NCBI RefSeq assembly: GCF_963662885.1
Contig: NZ_OY760062.1
Coordinates: 62,001-126,000 of the forward strand
Direction of reading: 5' to 3'
DNA: 64,000 bases
Source of the DNA: an uncultured Pseudodesulfovibrio sp.
GTDB lineage: Bacteria; Desulfobacterota; Desulfovibrionia; Desulfovibrionales; Desulfovibrionaceae
The notes beneath the pieces are model-generated. The model did no database searches. It was not told the DNA's origin and saw only the letters and a list, made by a program, of their open reading frames with translations. Of this stretch, positions 15,288 to 23,947 are shown in pieces. The translations under genes were made by a program, and so were the position numbers. The number at the start of each line of letters is the position of its first letter. Within the stretch, counting starts at the first letter, position 1.

Positions 15288-16091
15288 CTATTCCTTGGAA
15301 CCGCCGAACAGGCCCTTGATGGCTCCGCCGACGGATTCGCCTGCCTTGCCCGCTTCTTCCACAGCTTCGCTCGCGCCTTCGACGGCCTTGCCCACTGCTT
15401 CGGAGAGCTCCTTGCCCACTTCGGTGACCGTGCCGGTCACGTCGCCGGTCATCTCGCCGAGAATCTGCGCAAACGCCTCGGCCGGAGTGGTCTCCTTGTC
15501 CTTGCCGATGTCCTTCAAATGGATGTCGGGCAGGTCGATACCCATGCCCTGTTCGCCGAAGGCGTCGAGCAGGGAGCCGCCGAGGTTGATCTTGCCGTTC
15601 TTGACGATGAAGTCGTTGATCTGGATCGTCTTGCCGGAGCCGGTTTCAGACTGCTTCTCATCGGTCTTGCCCGAGTCCGTCTTTTCGCCTGCCACGGTTT
15701 TCTTGATGTTGTTGACGATGGTCTGGAAGTTGTCGGTGTTGCCCCGCTTTTCATAGCTGATGACCGGGCTGTCCACGAAAATTTCCTCGATGATGATCTT
15801 GTCCTTGGTCAGGGAGTCGGTGTTCACCTTGACGCGGATGGTCCCGCACTCGATGGCGCTGGGCATCTTGAATCCCTTGGGGTTGCCCAGATAGAAATCG
15901 GACAGGGTTCCGGAGCCGGACAGGACCGAAATGTCTGCCGAGCCGAGACGGACTTCGGTTTTGGTGATGGGCGGGCCGAATTCCTCCACGGCGGTCTTGA
16001 TCAGGTCGCCGAGATTGAGGATGACGAGAACGATGGCGGTGATGAGGCCGGCGACAATGACGCCCGAGCCTATAAGGATGTATTTTTTCAT
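15288..16091 (-). CDS. AsmA-like membrane-anchored protein
   Basis: This 267-residue protein has one N-terminal transmembrane helix (about residues 4-26). A periplasmic beta-rich region follows (LGSADISVLSGSGTLSDFYLGNPKGF, read as family-like AsmA/DUF748 pattern: GSGTLSDF and NPKGF). Then comes a Lys/Thr-rich linker and a C-terminal amphipathic helical tail of Val/Glu/Ala/Gly repeats. AsmA-like proteins act in envelope lipid transport or assembly. The helical tail is unusual. The start at 16091 is set by the membrane helix. I am moderately sure of the fold and unsure of the role. Confidence 0.65.
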   Translation of the reverse strand: MKKYILIGSGVIVAGLITAIVLVILNLGDLIKTAVEEFGPPITKTEVRLGSADISVLSGSGTLSDFYLGNPKGFKMPSAIECGTIRVKVNTDSLTKDKIIIEEIFVDSPVISYEKRGNTDNFQTIVNNIKKTVAGEKTDSGKTDEKQSETGSGKTIQINDFIVKNGKINLGGSLLDAFGEQGMGIDLPDIHLKDIGKDKETTPAEAFAQILGEMTGDVTGTVTEVGKELSEAVGKAVEGASEAVEEAGKAGESVGGAIKGLFGGSKE

Positions 16092-16171
16092 GGCGACTCC
16101 TGTAGGTTGAATGGGACTGTTTGGAATAGATACGGCATTTACGATGTTTGGGCAACATCCCATCGGGAATG

Positions 16172-17146
16172 TTACGGAAGTGTCGGGAAAAAATGTTCGG
16201 CCATGTGGCGCATTTCCCGAGTGCTGGACCCTCTCTTGCCCGAGTCCAGGGACGGCCCGACCTCCGGCAGGATCTGCCCGGCCCCGTCGAAGACCGCCGG
16301 TTCCAGTCGGCGGCAGAGCCTTTCAGCCTTGTCCGCGGCCCGGTCCATGAGCTCGGCCAGACTGGCTTCCCGCTCTTCGTTGGACACCGGGTTGTGATAG
16401 CGGATCGGGCCTTTCACGTGGTCGGCCTGGTCGAGCCATTGGGGCGCATAGAACAGGGCGACGATCTCGCGAGCCGTGTTCGGCAGCCAGGGAGACGCCG
16501 TATACAGGGCCGAGGACAGTCTGCGATTTGGGAACAGTCCCTGGAATCCGGCAAAGACCTTGAAGGCGGAAGCCAGTCCCGGACCTGCTTTTTCCGGTCT
16601 GATGCCCGCCAGTTCGGCCATGCCTTCCAGGGGCAGGGCCTCATACAGGGAGGCGCCCAGGGAGGCGAGCTGGTTGCGGATGCGGTACATCGGACGGCCG
16701 ATCATTTCCGCGCATACGGTCATGTCCATGAGCGACTCCAGAGCGCGGTGGCGCTGGCGGGCCAGGGATTTCTCGCGCCTGGAATCGGCGTAATAGTCGC
16801 CGGTCAGATGCCAGACCATGGGGTGCATGACCGTATCGGCCCACAAGTGGGAGGTCATGCCCACCAGCAGGGCGGCGGCCAGATCCCGGTTCGGGGCCTG
16901 GGCCGCGCGGCGGGCCTGGAGCCGGAGCAGGGTATAGGTGTCCTCGCCCTTGGCGCCGTGGATGCGGTGGCCCATACGGGCCATGGGCAGGGCGCGCGGG
17001 GTGGCCCCGTAAAACATGGCGTCATGGAGCACGGCCCCGATGAGCACGGCTTGGGGGTGGGCTTCAAGGCCCGGCGCGAACCGGGTGTCGGCAAGCCGGG
17101 CGGCAGTCATTTCAGCGGTCTTGAAGTGGATCAGTTCTTTGGGCAT
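16172..17146 (-). CDS. Zinc-dependent phospholipase C-family protein
   Basis: This 324-residue protein carries the spaced histidines and acids of the zinc-dependent phospholipase C fold: an early HFKTAE, then VLHDAMFYG, GHRIHG and MTSHLWADTVMHPM. The rest is helical. No signal peptide is present, so it is probably cytosolic, and its substrate is unknown. It is next to the AsmA-like gene on the same strand with an 80-base gap. The family match is by histidine pattern only. Confidence 0.72.
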   Translation of the reverse strand: MPKELIHFKTAEMTAARLADTRFAPGLEAHPQAVLIGAVLHDAMFYGATPRALPMARMGHRIHGAKGEDTYTLLRLQARRAAQAPNRDLAAALLVGMTSHLWADTVMHPMVWHLTGDYYADSRREKSLARQRHRALESLMDMTVCAEMIGRPMYRIRNQLASLGASLYEALPLEGMAELAGIRPEKAGPGLASAFKVFAGFQGLFPNRRLSSALYTASPWLPNTAREIVALFYAPQWLDQADHVKGPIRYHNPVSNEEREASLAELMDRAADKAERLCRRLEPAVFDGAGQILPEVGPSLDSGKRGSSTREMRHMAEHFFPTLP

Positions 17147-17232
17147 GGCGGTTGGTTTTGGGTTTGCCTTTTGGCTATCCTACTTGATACCGTCCGCGTG
17201 GCAACACAAACCTGAAACCCGTCGAGGAGACG

Positions 17233-17760
17233 ATGGCCAAATATCTCATCAATGAAGAGTACGACGTGGAAGATGCCGGAGCGGCGAAAGGATTCGTCCG
17301 GGGTGAACGGCGCGAGGATTACGCCGACCCGTGGCGCGAAACCGGCAACGTTATCCTGATCGGCCTGCCCGGATCGGGCCGTGCCAGGCTGGCCGAACTG
17401 CTGGCCGAACGCACGGGCAAGCCGACACTCGCCCCGACGGACGGGCAGAGCACAGTGGAGGCTCTGCAGGGCAGTGGCGCGATCGTGGTGCTTGAAGACA
17501 AGCTGGTGGATCACCCCGAGGTGCAGCCCCTCATCCATGGCGCGGGCAAGGTCTTCTACCTCATGGCCGATACCCGTCTGCTGTCCGGCAGGGTGGCGGA
17601 ACGCGAAGGTCTTGACGAAGTCGACGACCTGTGGCGAGAACTGTCGGCCCGCCTGGCCATGGTGGAGCCGACCTTCTACGGCGTGCTCCATTTCATATTA
17701 CAGGCAACGCAGTCTCCGGAGGAACTGGTGGACGATGCGTTGGAGAAGATCGGCTACTAG
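17233..17760 (+). CDS. Shikimate-kinase-like protein with degenerate P-loop
   Basis: This 175-residue protein has the size and layout of shikimate kinase. A GLPGSGRAR segment at residues 44-52 stands where a P-loop GxxGxGKS/T should be; the Lys is Arg and the Ser/Thr is Ala. ALQGSGAIVVLED and a late ADTRLLSGRVAER (LID-like) support the family. With the P-loop lysine lost, ATP hydrolysis may be weak or absent. The first 40 residues are an extra N-terminal arm. It is divergent from the PLPC gene and upstream of thyX. AGGAG lies 8 bases before the ATG. Confidence 0.7.
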   Translation: MAKYLINEEYDVEDAGAAKGFVRGERREDYADPWRETGNVILIGLPGSGRARLAELLAERTGKPTLAPTDGQSTVEALQGSGAIVVLEDKLVDHPEVQPLIHGAGKVFYLMADTRLLSGRVAEREGLDEVDDLWRELSARLAMVEPTFYGVLHFILQATQSPEELVDDALEKIGY

Positions 17761-17851
17761 CCGGTCGCGGACCGGTGCTGATGACAGCCCTGGTCGTTTG
17801 CGGTAAGCAGAAAGACCTTTTCACCTACATATATATTTTGGAGTAGACTAC

Positions 17852-18586
17852 ATGCCGGAAAAGCAACTTCGGGTCGAATTCCTGGCCATGACCCCCGATG
17901 CCCTGTCCCTCATTTATGCCGCGTTCCGGCAATGCTACCACGCCGGGTTCGTGGCCGACATGTGGCCCAAACTGCTCTCCGGCGAGATCGATCCGCAGGT
18001 TCAGGCCGACTTTGTGTCCAAGACCATGGAGTCGGGCCACGACAGCCCCATCGAGCATGTGTCCATGACCTTTGCCGTGGAAGGCATCTCCCGGGCCTGT
18101 TCCCATCAGATCGTCCGGCACCGTATCGCTTCCTACTCTCAGCAGAGCCAGCGCTACGTGGCCGAGAACGACATGGACTTCATCCTGCCCCCGGCCATAG
18201 CCAGGATCCCGGAGGCCAAGGAGCGGTTTGAATCGTTCATGGCCGAGGTCCAGTCGGCCTACTCGGACCTGCGCGACATTCTGGTGGCCAACGGACGGAA
18301 GACCAAGGCCAACGAGGATGCCCGTTTCGTCCTGCCCCAGGCCGCAGAGACCAAGATCGTTTTGACCATGAACTGCAGAAGCCTGCACCATTTCTTCCAT
18401 CTTCGCTGTTGCAACCGCGCCCAATGGGAAGTGCGGGCCATGGCCGACGCCATGCTCGCCATCTGCAAGGACAAGCTGCCTGCCATTTTCGCCAACGGCG
18501 GTGCGCGCTGCGAACAGCTCGGTTTTTGCCCGGAATCCCCCAAATTCGCCTGCGGAAAGTATCCGACTCGAGAGTCCCAGGGATAG
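17852..18586 (+). CDS. thyX: FAD-dependent thymidylate synthase ThyX
   Basis: ThyX methylates dUMP to dTMP using methylenetetrahydrofolate and FADH2. The 244-residue protein has the signature RHRIASYSQQSQRY starting at residue 89, which is the RHRX7S motif. EHVSMTFAVEGISRACSHQ also fits (shown as SMTFAVEGISRACSHQ). TTGGAG lies about 7 bases before the ATG at 17852. It sits between the kinase-like gene and the dnaA region on the plus strand. Confidence 0.97.
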   Translation: MPEKQLRVEFLAMTPDALSLIYAAFRQCYHAGFVADMWPKLLSGEIDPQVQADFVSKTMESGHDSPIEHVSMTFAVEGISRACSHQIVRHRIASYSQQSQRYVAENDMDFILPPAIARIPEAKERFESFMAEVQSAYSDLRDILVANGRKTKANEDARFVLPQAAETKIVLTMNCRSLHHFFHLRCCNRAQWEVRAMADAMLAICKDKLPAIFANGGARCEQLGFCPESPKFACGKYPTRESQG

Positions 18587-19195
18587 GTTTTTTCCATAGG
18601 CCGGGATTTTTTCCCGCCGCCGAGAGGCCTCGCCTTTCTTGACGTTTCGGTTACAGATCATTTTTTGTATTTTAATTCGTATTGTTACGCCTGTTCCTAA
18701 CCTGTGCACATCCGGCAACCCTTGGGAGCCGGGGCTTTTAGCCCATATCGCAATTGCCGGGTTTTAAGCGGTACTCGTATAGGAATGGTTGTTACTTTAA
18801 ATAATTATTTTATTTCAGCAGCTTGCATCAACTCAATCCATTTTACTCCCGATTGCATAGGATACAGGTTGTCACAAATTGAAAATGAAGAACGAGAAAA
18901 AGAGTGAAATAGTCAATAATTGGCCTAAATCTACTTTTACTACTGTGGAAAAAGTTTTCAACATCTGTTGAAATCTCTGTTCTCTAGATTAATTCGAGAG
19001 CCTGAAAACCCTTGTTACACCGGTGTTTCAAACCGGGTGGGCTTAAAACGTCGGCACGCTGTGGTTTTTTAGATATATGTATATATTACAGTATGTTGTG
19101 CGCTTCATGTGCTGTCGATAACCTGTCCGAGTCTTAGCCGTTTCATTGAATAACGCGAATTGTCCAAACCCAACCGATACACTATCTCACACAAC
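18587..19195 (+). other. AT-rich gap between thyX and dnaA with DnaA-box-like sites
   Basis: This 609-base gap holds no convincing gene; a 67-codon frame at 18704-18907 lacks a ribosome site and family features. DnaA-box-like 9-mers are TGTGGAAAA (18944-18952), TTTTCAACA (18955-18963), TGTTGAAAT (18966-18974) and TGTCGATAA (19113-19121). An AT-rich tract with ATATATGTATATATT lies at about 19071-19088. This could be an origin or a dnaA autoregulatory region. The dnaA gene here is not next to dnaN, so the origin call is tentative. Confidence 0.45.
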
Positions 19196-20557
19196 ATGAT
19201 CGACACTGCCTGGAAGCAAATACTGTACTCGCTCGAGAAGAGCCTCAACCCTGGTCTATTCACTGTCTGGATTAAGCCCCTGCAAGGTCGCGTGGACGGG
19301 AACCGGCTTACGCTGACCGCGCCCAACGAATTCGTGGCCAACTGGGTCCGTGACCGTCTGCTCCAGGTTATCCGCGAGTCCGCCGCCGAGGTCCTCGGTG
19401 CGGAACCCCGCATCACCATCAACATCGGCGCGCGCCAGCCGAGCCCCAAGGCGACTCCCGCCGTGGGTAAATCCAAGACCGTTGCGGAGCGGGCCCCCAG
19501 GCACATGGGGCTGCCCCTTGGCCAGTCGCTCAAGCCCGTTACGGTCTCCAACTGGCGTTTCTCCTTCGACGATTTCGTTGTCGGCCCGTCCAACGAGCTG
19601 GCATGCGCGGCAAGCAAGTCCATCGGCTCCACCGCCTTCAACTCCGATCACCTGTTCCTCAGTTCCGGACCGGGCCTGGGCAAGACCCATCTGCTCCAGT
19701 CCGTGGGCAACGAGTTGTGCCGTACGGCCAACCGGAAGAATATCAAGGTCGCCTGCCTGTCCTCCGAAGAGTTCGCCACCCGCTGGGTGCTGGCTTTCAA
19801 GTCGGGTCAGGTGGATCAGTTCAAGGCTCAGTTCCGTGAGGCCATCGACGTCCTGCTGCTCGAAGACGTTCACTTCTTCCAGGGCAAGGAGAAGATGCAG
19901 GAAGAACTGCTTTGCACTCTTACCGCTCTGCGTGAGCGTGGCTGCAAGGTCGTTTTGACCAGCTCCTTCATGCCCAAGGAATTCAACAAGGTGGACGACC
20001 GCCTCGTGTCCCGGTTCTGCTCGGGCTTTTTGGCCCACATCAACCGCCCGGACATGGAGACCCGCCGTCGCATCATCCTGGACAAGGCCCGCCGTATGCA
20101 GGTGGCCGTGCCCGGTGAGGTTTCCGAACTGCTGGCCGAGCGCATCACCACGGACATCCGTCAGTTGGAAAGCTGCCTGAACAACCTGATCCTCAAGGCG
20201 CGCCTGCTGAACCGCGACGTGACCATGAATCTGGCCTGGGAAGTGCTCGAAAACTACGCCGTGCACAACGCCTCGCCGGATATCAACCATATCATTGAGT
20301 TCATCTGTAAATGCTACGCCATGTCCGAAGACGAATTGCGCTCCAAGAGCCGTAAGCGTGACGTGGTCCTGGCCCGGAACACAGCGTTCTATCTGGCCCG
20401 CAAGCACACGGAACTGTCGCTCAAATCCATCGGTGAACATCTGGGCCGCAAACACTCCACCGTGCTCAAGGGCATTACCAAGGTGGAACGGGAAATCTCC
20501 CTGCAGACGCCGCTGGGACGTCAGATCGAGAACACCACCCAGAGGCTCACGCCCTAA
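19196..20557 (+). CDS. dnaA: DnaA, replication initiator (possibly a second paralog)
   Basis: This 453-residue AAA+ protein binds DnaA boxes and opens origins. It has an N-terminal domain I (WKQIL, SLNPGLFTVWIKPL), a linker, Walker A GPGLGKTH at residues 158-165, Walker B LLLEDVHFF at 220-228, sensor II IRQLESC, and a C-terminal box-binding helix with SIGEHLGRKHSTVLKGI. Walker B has Glu-Asp where most DnaA proteins have Asp-Asp. No dnaN, recF or gyrB follows, so this may be a second DnaA of the kind reported in some Desulfovibrio. The ATG at 19196 starts the domain; a TTG at 19160 is also open. No clear Shine-Dalgarno is seen for either. Confidence 0.9.
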   Translation: MIDTAWKQILYSLEKSLNPGLFTVWIKPLQGRVDGNRLTLTAPNEFVANWVRDRLLQVIRESAAEVLGAEPRITINIGARQPSPKATPAVGKSKTVAERAPRHMGLPLGQSLKPVTVSNWRFSFDDFVVGPSNELACAASKSIGSTAFNSDHLFLSSGPGLGKTHLLQSVGNELCRTANRKNIKVACLSSEEFATRWVLAFKSGQVDQFKAQFREAIDVLLLEDVHFFQGKEKMQEELLCTLTALRERGCKVVLTSSFMPKEFNKVDDRLVSRFCSGFLAHINRPDMETRRRIILDKARRMQVAVPGEVSELLAERITTDIRQLESCLNNLILKARLLNRDVTMNLAWEVLENYAVHNASPDINHIIEFICKCYAMSEDELRSKSRKRDVVLARNTAFYLARKHTELSLKSIGEHLGRKHSTVLKGITKVEREISLQTPLGRQIENTTQRLTP

Positions 20558-20613
20558 CAAGCCCCCCGCATGTTCTCCCGGAACCGACCTTTTGTCGGAA
20601 CCGGGAAAACATT

Positions 20614-20645
20614 TAAGGCCGGTCGCAAGACCGGCCTTTTCTTTT
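20614..20645 (+). terminator. Intrinsic terminator after dnaA
   Basis: AAGGCCGGTC, loop GCAA, GACCGGCCTT is followed by TTCTTTTGGG, about 60 bases past the dnaA stop codon. Confidence 0.85.
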
Positions 20646-20650
20646 GGGAT

Positions 20651-20747
20651 GCCTCCGGCGGCCGGGGCGCTGCCCCGGACCCCGTCAGGGAACCTTTTGA
20701 AAAAGGTTCCCTGAACCCTCCAAAACTTTTTGTGTGCCTTCGGCAGG
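20651..20747 (+). repeat. Structured intergenic repeat, copy C
   Basis: Starts GCCTCCGGCGGCC, forms CCGGGGC/GCCCCGG and then a TCAGGGAACCTTTT stem with loop GAA, and ends CAAAACTTTTTGTGTG and CCTTCGGCAGG. It follows the dnaA terminator in the same orientation as dnaA and faces copy D as an inverted pair. Confidence 0.75.
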
Positions 20748-20839
20748 AGCGTGTGGGGTCGAAAAAGCGTTTTTATTCCCCGTGTAAGGGCTCCTCTCCT
20801 TATGACGGATCAGGCACGTCTCTCCACAACCCGCCCTAC

Positions 20840-20957
20840 GCGCGAAAGCGCCAACATAAAGTTTAGGAAGGAAAAGGGGATGGGGGTCCGGGGGAAGGGG
20901 AAAGGGAAAGCCCTTTACAAAGGGTTTCCCTTTCCCCTTCCCCCGGCCGCCGGAGGC
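20840..20957 (-). repeat. Structured intergenic repeat, copy D
   Basis: Read on the minus strand it starts GCCTCCGGCGGCC 12 bases after the stop codon of the 20970 gene. It has a stem built on CCGGGGGAAGGGGAAAGGG with its complement, and ends TAAACTTTATGT-like and GCGC-TTTC-GCGC. The stem differs from copies B and F by paired changes. Confidence 0.8.
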
Positions 20958-20969
20958 GTCTCAATCCAC

Positions 20970-21395
20970 CTAAAAATCGTGCAGAAAGCGGATGACCTGA
21001 GTGCGGATATCGTCGCGGATGGCGCGTGTGGCGGCGAGCCGTTGCTCCAGTGAGCCGGTGACGTATTCCGGGTCCGGAAAGGCCCAGTCGAGGCGAACTG
21101 TTTCGGCGGGCAGGGTCGGCATGTCGTGGAGCCCGTTGGGGCCTGCAGTGGTGATAACGTATTGGTAGGGAGCGTTGTCGCGGAGCAGGTCGCGAACATT
21201 GGTGGCGGTCTTGTCGCGGAGATCGCAGTCCACTTCATTCATCACCTGAACGACAAGCGGTTCAACGGCGGTGGGGTCAGTCCCGGCGCTGTGCACTTCG
21301 AATCGGTTCTGGCCGAATCGGGCCAGGAAGGCCTCGGCAATCTGGCTTCGGCCACTGTTGTGACAACAGATAAATAGTACTCGGATGCGATCCAT
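20970..21395 (-). CDS. Low-molecular-weight phosphatase / arsenate-reductase-like protein
   Basis: This 141-residue protein has the LMW-PTPase fold signature FICCHNSGRSQIAEAF, with nucleophile C10 and R16 (C-X5-R). It resembles ArsC proteins in layout, including a WAFPDPEY loop with the expected Asp. Thioredoxin-coupled ArsC enzymes have two more cysteines after TVC; here that segment is VITTAGPNGLHDMP and has none. It is therefore more likely a phosphatase or a reductase using another thiol. AAGGAGTTGTTCC lies before the ATG at 21395. It is a stand-alone gene, convergent with dnaA. Confidence 0.82.
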   Translation of the reverse strand: MDRIRVLFICCHNSGRSQIAEAFLARFGQNRFEVHSAGTDPTAVEPLVVQVMNEVDCDLRDKTATNVRDLLRDNAPYQYVITTAGPNGLHDMPTLPAETVRLDWAFPDPEYVTGSLEQRLAATRAIRDDIRTQVIRFLHDF

Positions 21396-21494
21396 GGGAA
21401 CAACTCCTTCTGGGAATTGCTCTATCTCCGGCAGGTTACAGCCGTAGGGCGGTCACATGGCCGAAGTGTATCAAGTTTTCGTTAACGGAGGTCG

Positions 21495-23075
21495 TCAGTC
21501 CTTTTCGGGCTTTCCGAACCCGCCCCCACCGGGTGTTTCTATGCGGATGCGGTCCCTGGAGTGCAGGGCGTGGTGGAACTTGCCGGGTTCGGTGCAGGGC
21601 ATATCATCACGGATGATCACATTGCGTCCGGGGGCGCCCGGCAATCCGCCGTTTACGCCGAACGGCGCACGGGCGCGGCGTTCGGAAAGAACCGTCACTT
21701 CGGCGTCGGCGAGTAGTTCGATCTCGCGGACCAGGCCGTCGCCTCCAGTCCGGTTCCCCTTGCCACCGGTTCCGCGCAGGATGCCGTATTCCATCACGCG
21801 AAAGGGGTAAGCGTATTCCAGGGCCTCCACCGGGGTGTTCAGGGTGTTGGTCATGTGCGAATGGACGGCGGACTCTCCGTCATGGTTTTGCCCCGCGCCC
21901 ATGCCGCCCGCCAGCGTCTCGTAATAGGCAAAGGGTCCCTTGGCCGTTTTTCCGCCGATTGTCAGATTGTTCATGGTCCCCTGGGAAGCCGCGGGCATGG
22001 CATCGGGTATGGCCTGGGCCAGCGCGCCCAGAAGCACATCCACCAACCGTTGGGAGGTCTCCACGTTGCCTCCGGCCACGGCGGCAGGGAACTCGGCATC
22101 GACCACCGAACCGTGCCGGGTGGTCACGGTCAGGGGACGCATGCAGCCTGCGTTGGCCGGGATGTCACGCTCGGCCAGGGCGCGAAATACGTAGAGCACT
22201 GCGGACAGGGTGATGGCCCGGACCGCGTTGACGCTGCCTCGCACCTGATCGTCGCTCGCGGAAAAATCCAGATGAGCCTGCTCGCCGTGAACGGTCATGG
22301 TCAGGCGTATGGCTATATCGTGTGCTCCCTGACCATCGTCTTCCAGAAAATCTTCGAATCCGTATGTACCGTCAGGGATGGCGGCCACGGCCTGTCGGGT
22401 GATGCGTTCGGAATAGTCCATGAGCGCGCGGGCATAGTGGGCGCAGGTTTCCAGACCATATTTCCCGATACATTCGGTCATGCGCCGGACCCCGGTGACG
22501 TTGGCCATGAACTGGGCAGAGAAGTCTCCCTCGCGCTCCTGCGGTGTGCGCACGTTGTTCAGGATGAGCCGCAAGAGCTCGTGGTCCACCTCGCCGCCCC
22601 GGACGATGCGGACGGGCGGGATGATCAGTCCTTCCTGAAACAGGGAGGTGGACAGGGGCATGGACCCGGAAGCCATGCCGCCCACGTCCGCATGATGGGC
22701 GCGGTTGGCCACGTAGAAGACCGGTTCGTCCATGCCGTCGGCAAAGACCGGGGCCACGATGGTGATGTCCGGCAGGTGGGTGCCGCCCTTGAAAGGGTCG
22801 TTGAGCATGGCCATGTCGCCCGGCGCGAACCCGCCGCGCTCCTGCATGGCCGCCATGGCGGATTTGACGGACAAGGGCATGGACCCGAGATGCACCGGAA
22901 TGTGCGCGGCCTGGGCGATCATGTCGCCGCTGGCGTCGAAGACCGCGCAGGACAGGTCGCGGCGTTCCTTGATGTTGGGGGAAAACGCAGTGTGCGTCAG
23001 GGTCACGCCCATTTCCTCGGCGATGGAGGAAAAGTGGTTCTTGAAGACTTCAAGGAGGATGGGATTGGTCTGCAT
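21495..23075 (-). CDS. Hydantoinase B / oxoprolinase family protein
   Basis: This 526-residue protein matches HyuB, the B subunit of ATP-dependent N-methylhydantoinases, 5-oxoprolinases and related carboxylases. Family features are SPNIKERRDLSCAVFD, the metal-binding region HADVGGMASGSMP and a C-terminal GGAGFG-like PGGGGFGKPE. It should act with a HyuA ATPase subunit, but no hyuA is seen within this window. The ATG at 23075 starts the conserved N-terminus; a TTG at 23093 is also open and neither has a strong Shine-Dalgarno. It follows tsaB by 75 bases and may be read from the same transcript. Confidence 0.9.
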   Translation of the reverse strand: MQTNPILLEVFKNHFSSIAEEMGVTLTHTAFSPNIKERRDLSCAVFDASGDMIAQAAHIPVHLGSMPLSVKSAMAAMQERGGFAPGDMAMLNDPFKGGTHLPDITIVAPVFADGMDEPVFYVANRAHHADVGGMASGSMPLSTSLFQEGLIIPPVRIVRGGEVDHELLRLILNNVRTPQEREGDFSAQFMANVTGVRRMTECIGKYGLETCAHYARALMDYSERITRQAVAAIPDGTYGFEDFLEDDGQGAHDIAIRLTMTVHGEQAHLDFSASDDQVRGSVNAVRAITLSAVLYVFRALAERDIPANAGCMRPLTVTTRHGSVVDAEFPAAVAGGNVETSQRLVDVLLGALAQAIPDAMPAASQGTMNNLTIGGKTAKGPFAYYETLAGGMGAGQNHDGESAVHSHMTNTLNTPVEALEYAYPFRVMEYGILRGTGGKGNRTGGDGLVREIELLADAEVTVLSERRARAPFGVNGGLPGAPGRNVIIRDDMPCTEPGKFHHALHSRDRIRIETPGGGGFGKPEKD

Positions 23076-23150
23076 GGGCAAATCTACCCGCAACCAGGGC
23101 GGTCTGGCAACCTTGTCCGGGCGTTGGCCCGAATGAACGGGGGGAGAGGA

Positions 23151-23939
23151 CTAGGCCCGGCTCAGGGCCTCAAGCTTCATGCGGGCTTCTTCCGGGTCCA
23201 GGCCGCGTTTGGCCGCGATCTGGTCGAGGTTGGCTTCGGCGTCGGACGGCCGCACATAGATGGGCTCGATGGAGTCTTTGCCAAAAGCGGCTTGCTCGGC
23301 GGCGGCCAGGAGCAGCTCGGGCGCCGGGTTGTCGAAAGCGGCGTCCAGCTGGATGTAGCCCGGGTTGGTCTTTGCCAACTCGGCGAAAAAGTCGGGGTTC
23401 TTGCGCAGCCCTGTTCCCATGAGGTGCGCTTCGGTGCCGAGGTCGGCCATGCGTTGGCGGGCCTGTTCCAGAGTCAGGGCGTCCAGTGGCGCGATCTCCG
23501 TCAGGTCCGGGCAGTTGAAGGACTGCATGTAGACCAGCCCGCGTCGGGCGTAGGTCAGGACATGGAGCGTACCGCTGAGCAACGGTCCGGGACCGGTGGC
23601 CAACAGGGGCAGATAGTCCAGTCCGGCCAGGGACAGGTCGAGTCCGGCGGCCACGCCTTCCGCCGCCGCCAGCACCAGCCGCAGCCCGGTGAAGCTGCCA
23701 GGGCCGCGCACGCAGGCGATGCGTTGCAGTACGGAGGTGTCCAGACCGAACTCGTCGAGCACGGACTTGAGACCCGGCACCAGGAAGCGGACGGACTGGC
23801 CGGGTACGGTCCACTGACGGGAAGCGAGCAAAGTCAGGCCGTCCGGTCCGGGCTGGCCCAGGACGAGCTGGAGCCGTTCCTCGGGGCCGGACAGGACCAG
23901 GGTCAGGTCGTGCGGTTGTATGGTCTTTGGCATTCCCAT
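23151..23939 (-). CDS. tsaB: TsaB, t6A biosynthesis factor
   Basis: This 262-residue protein has the TsaB/YeaZ signature RGPGSFTGLRLVLAAAEG and the ASKHA-like N-terminal half. TsaB forms a complex with TsaD, TsaE and TsaC for N6-threonylcarbamoyl modification of A37 in ANN-reading tRNAs. It lies 8 bases after the rseP stop, as the last clear gene of the pyrH-to-rseP run. The C-terminal domain is long for the family (usual length about 230). Two nearby ATG codons (23939 and 23933) could start it. Confidence 0.9.
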   Translation of the reverse strand: MGMPKTIQPHDLTLVLSGPEERLQLVLGQPGPDGLTLLASRQWTVPGQSVRFLVPGLKSVLDEFGLDTSVLQRIACVRGPGSFTGLRLVLAAAEGVAAGLDLSLAGLDYLPLLATGPGPLLSGTLHVLTYARRGLVYMQSFNCPDLTEIAPLDALTLEQARQRMADLGTEAHLMGTGLRKNPDFFAELAKTNPGYIQLDAAFDNPAPELLLAAAEQAAFGKDSIEPIYVRPSDAEANLDQIAAKRGLDPEEARMKLEALSRA

Positions 23940-23947
23940 GAAGGTGC

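Noticed and set aside
13968..16397. 809-residue open frame on the plus strand
   Set aside because: It is antisense to the CgeB-type glycosyltransferase, AsmA-like and PLPC genes and reflects high G+C third-position shadowing. The minus frames have clear families.
18704..18907. 67-residue frame in the thyX-dnaA gap
   Set aside because: No ribosome site, no family pattern and lies in an AT-rich likely regulatory region.
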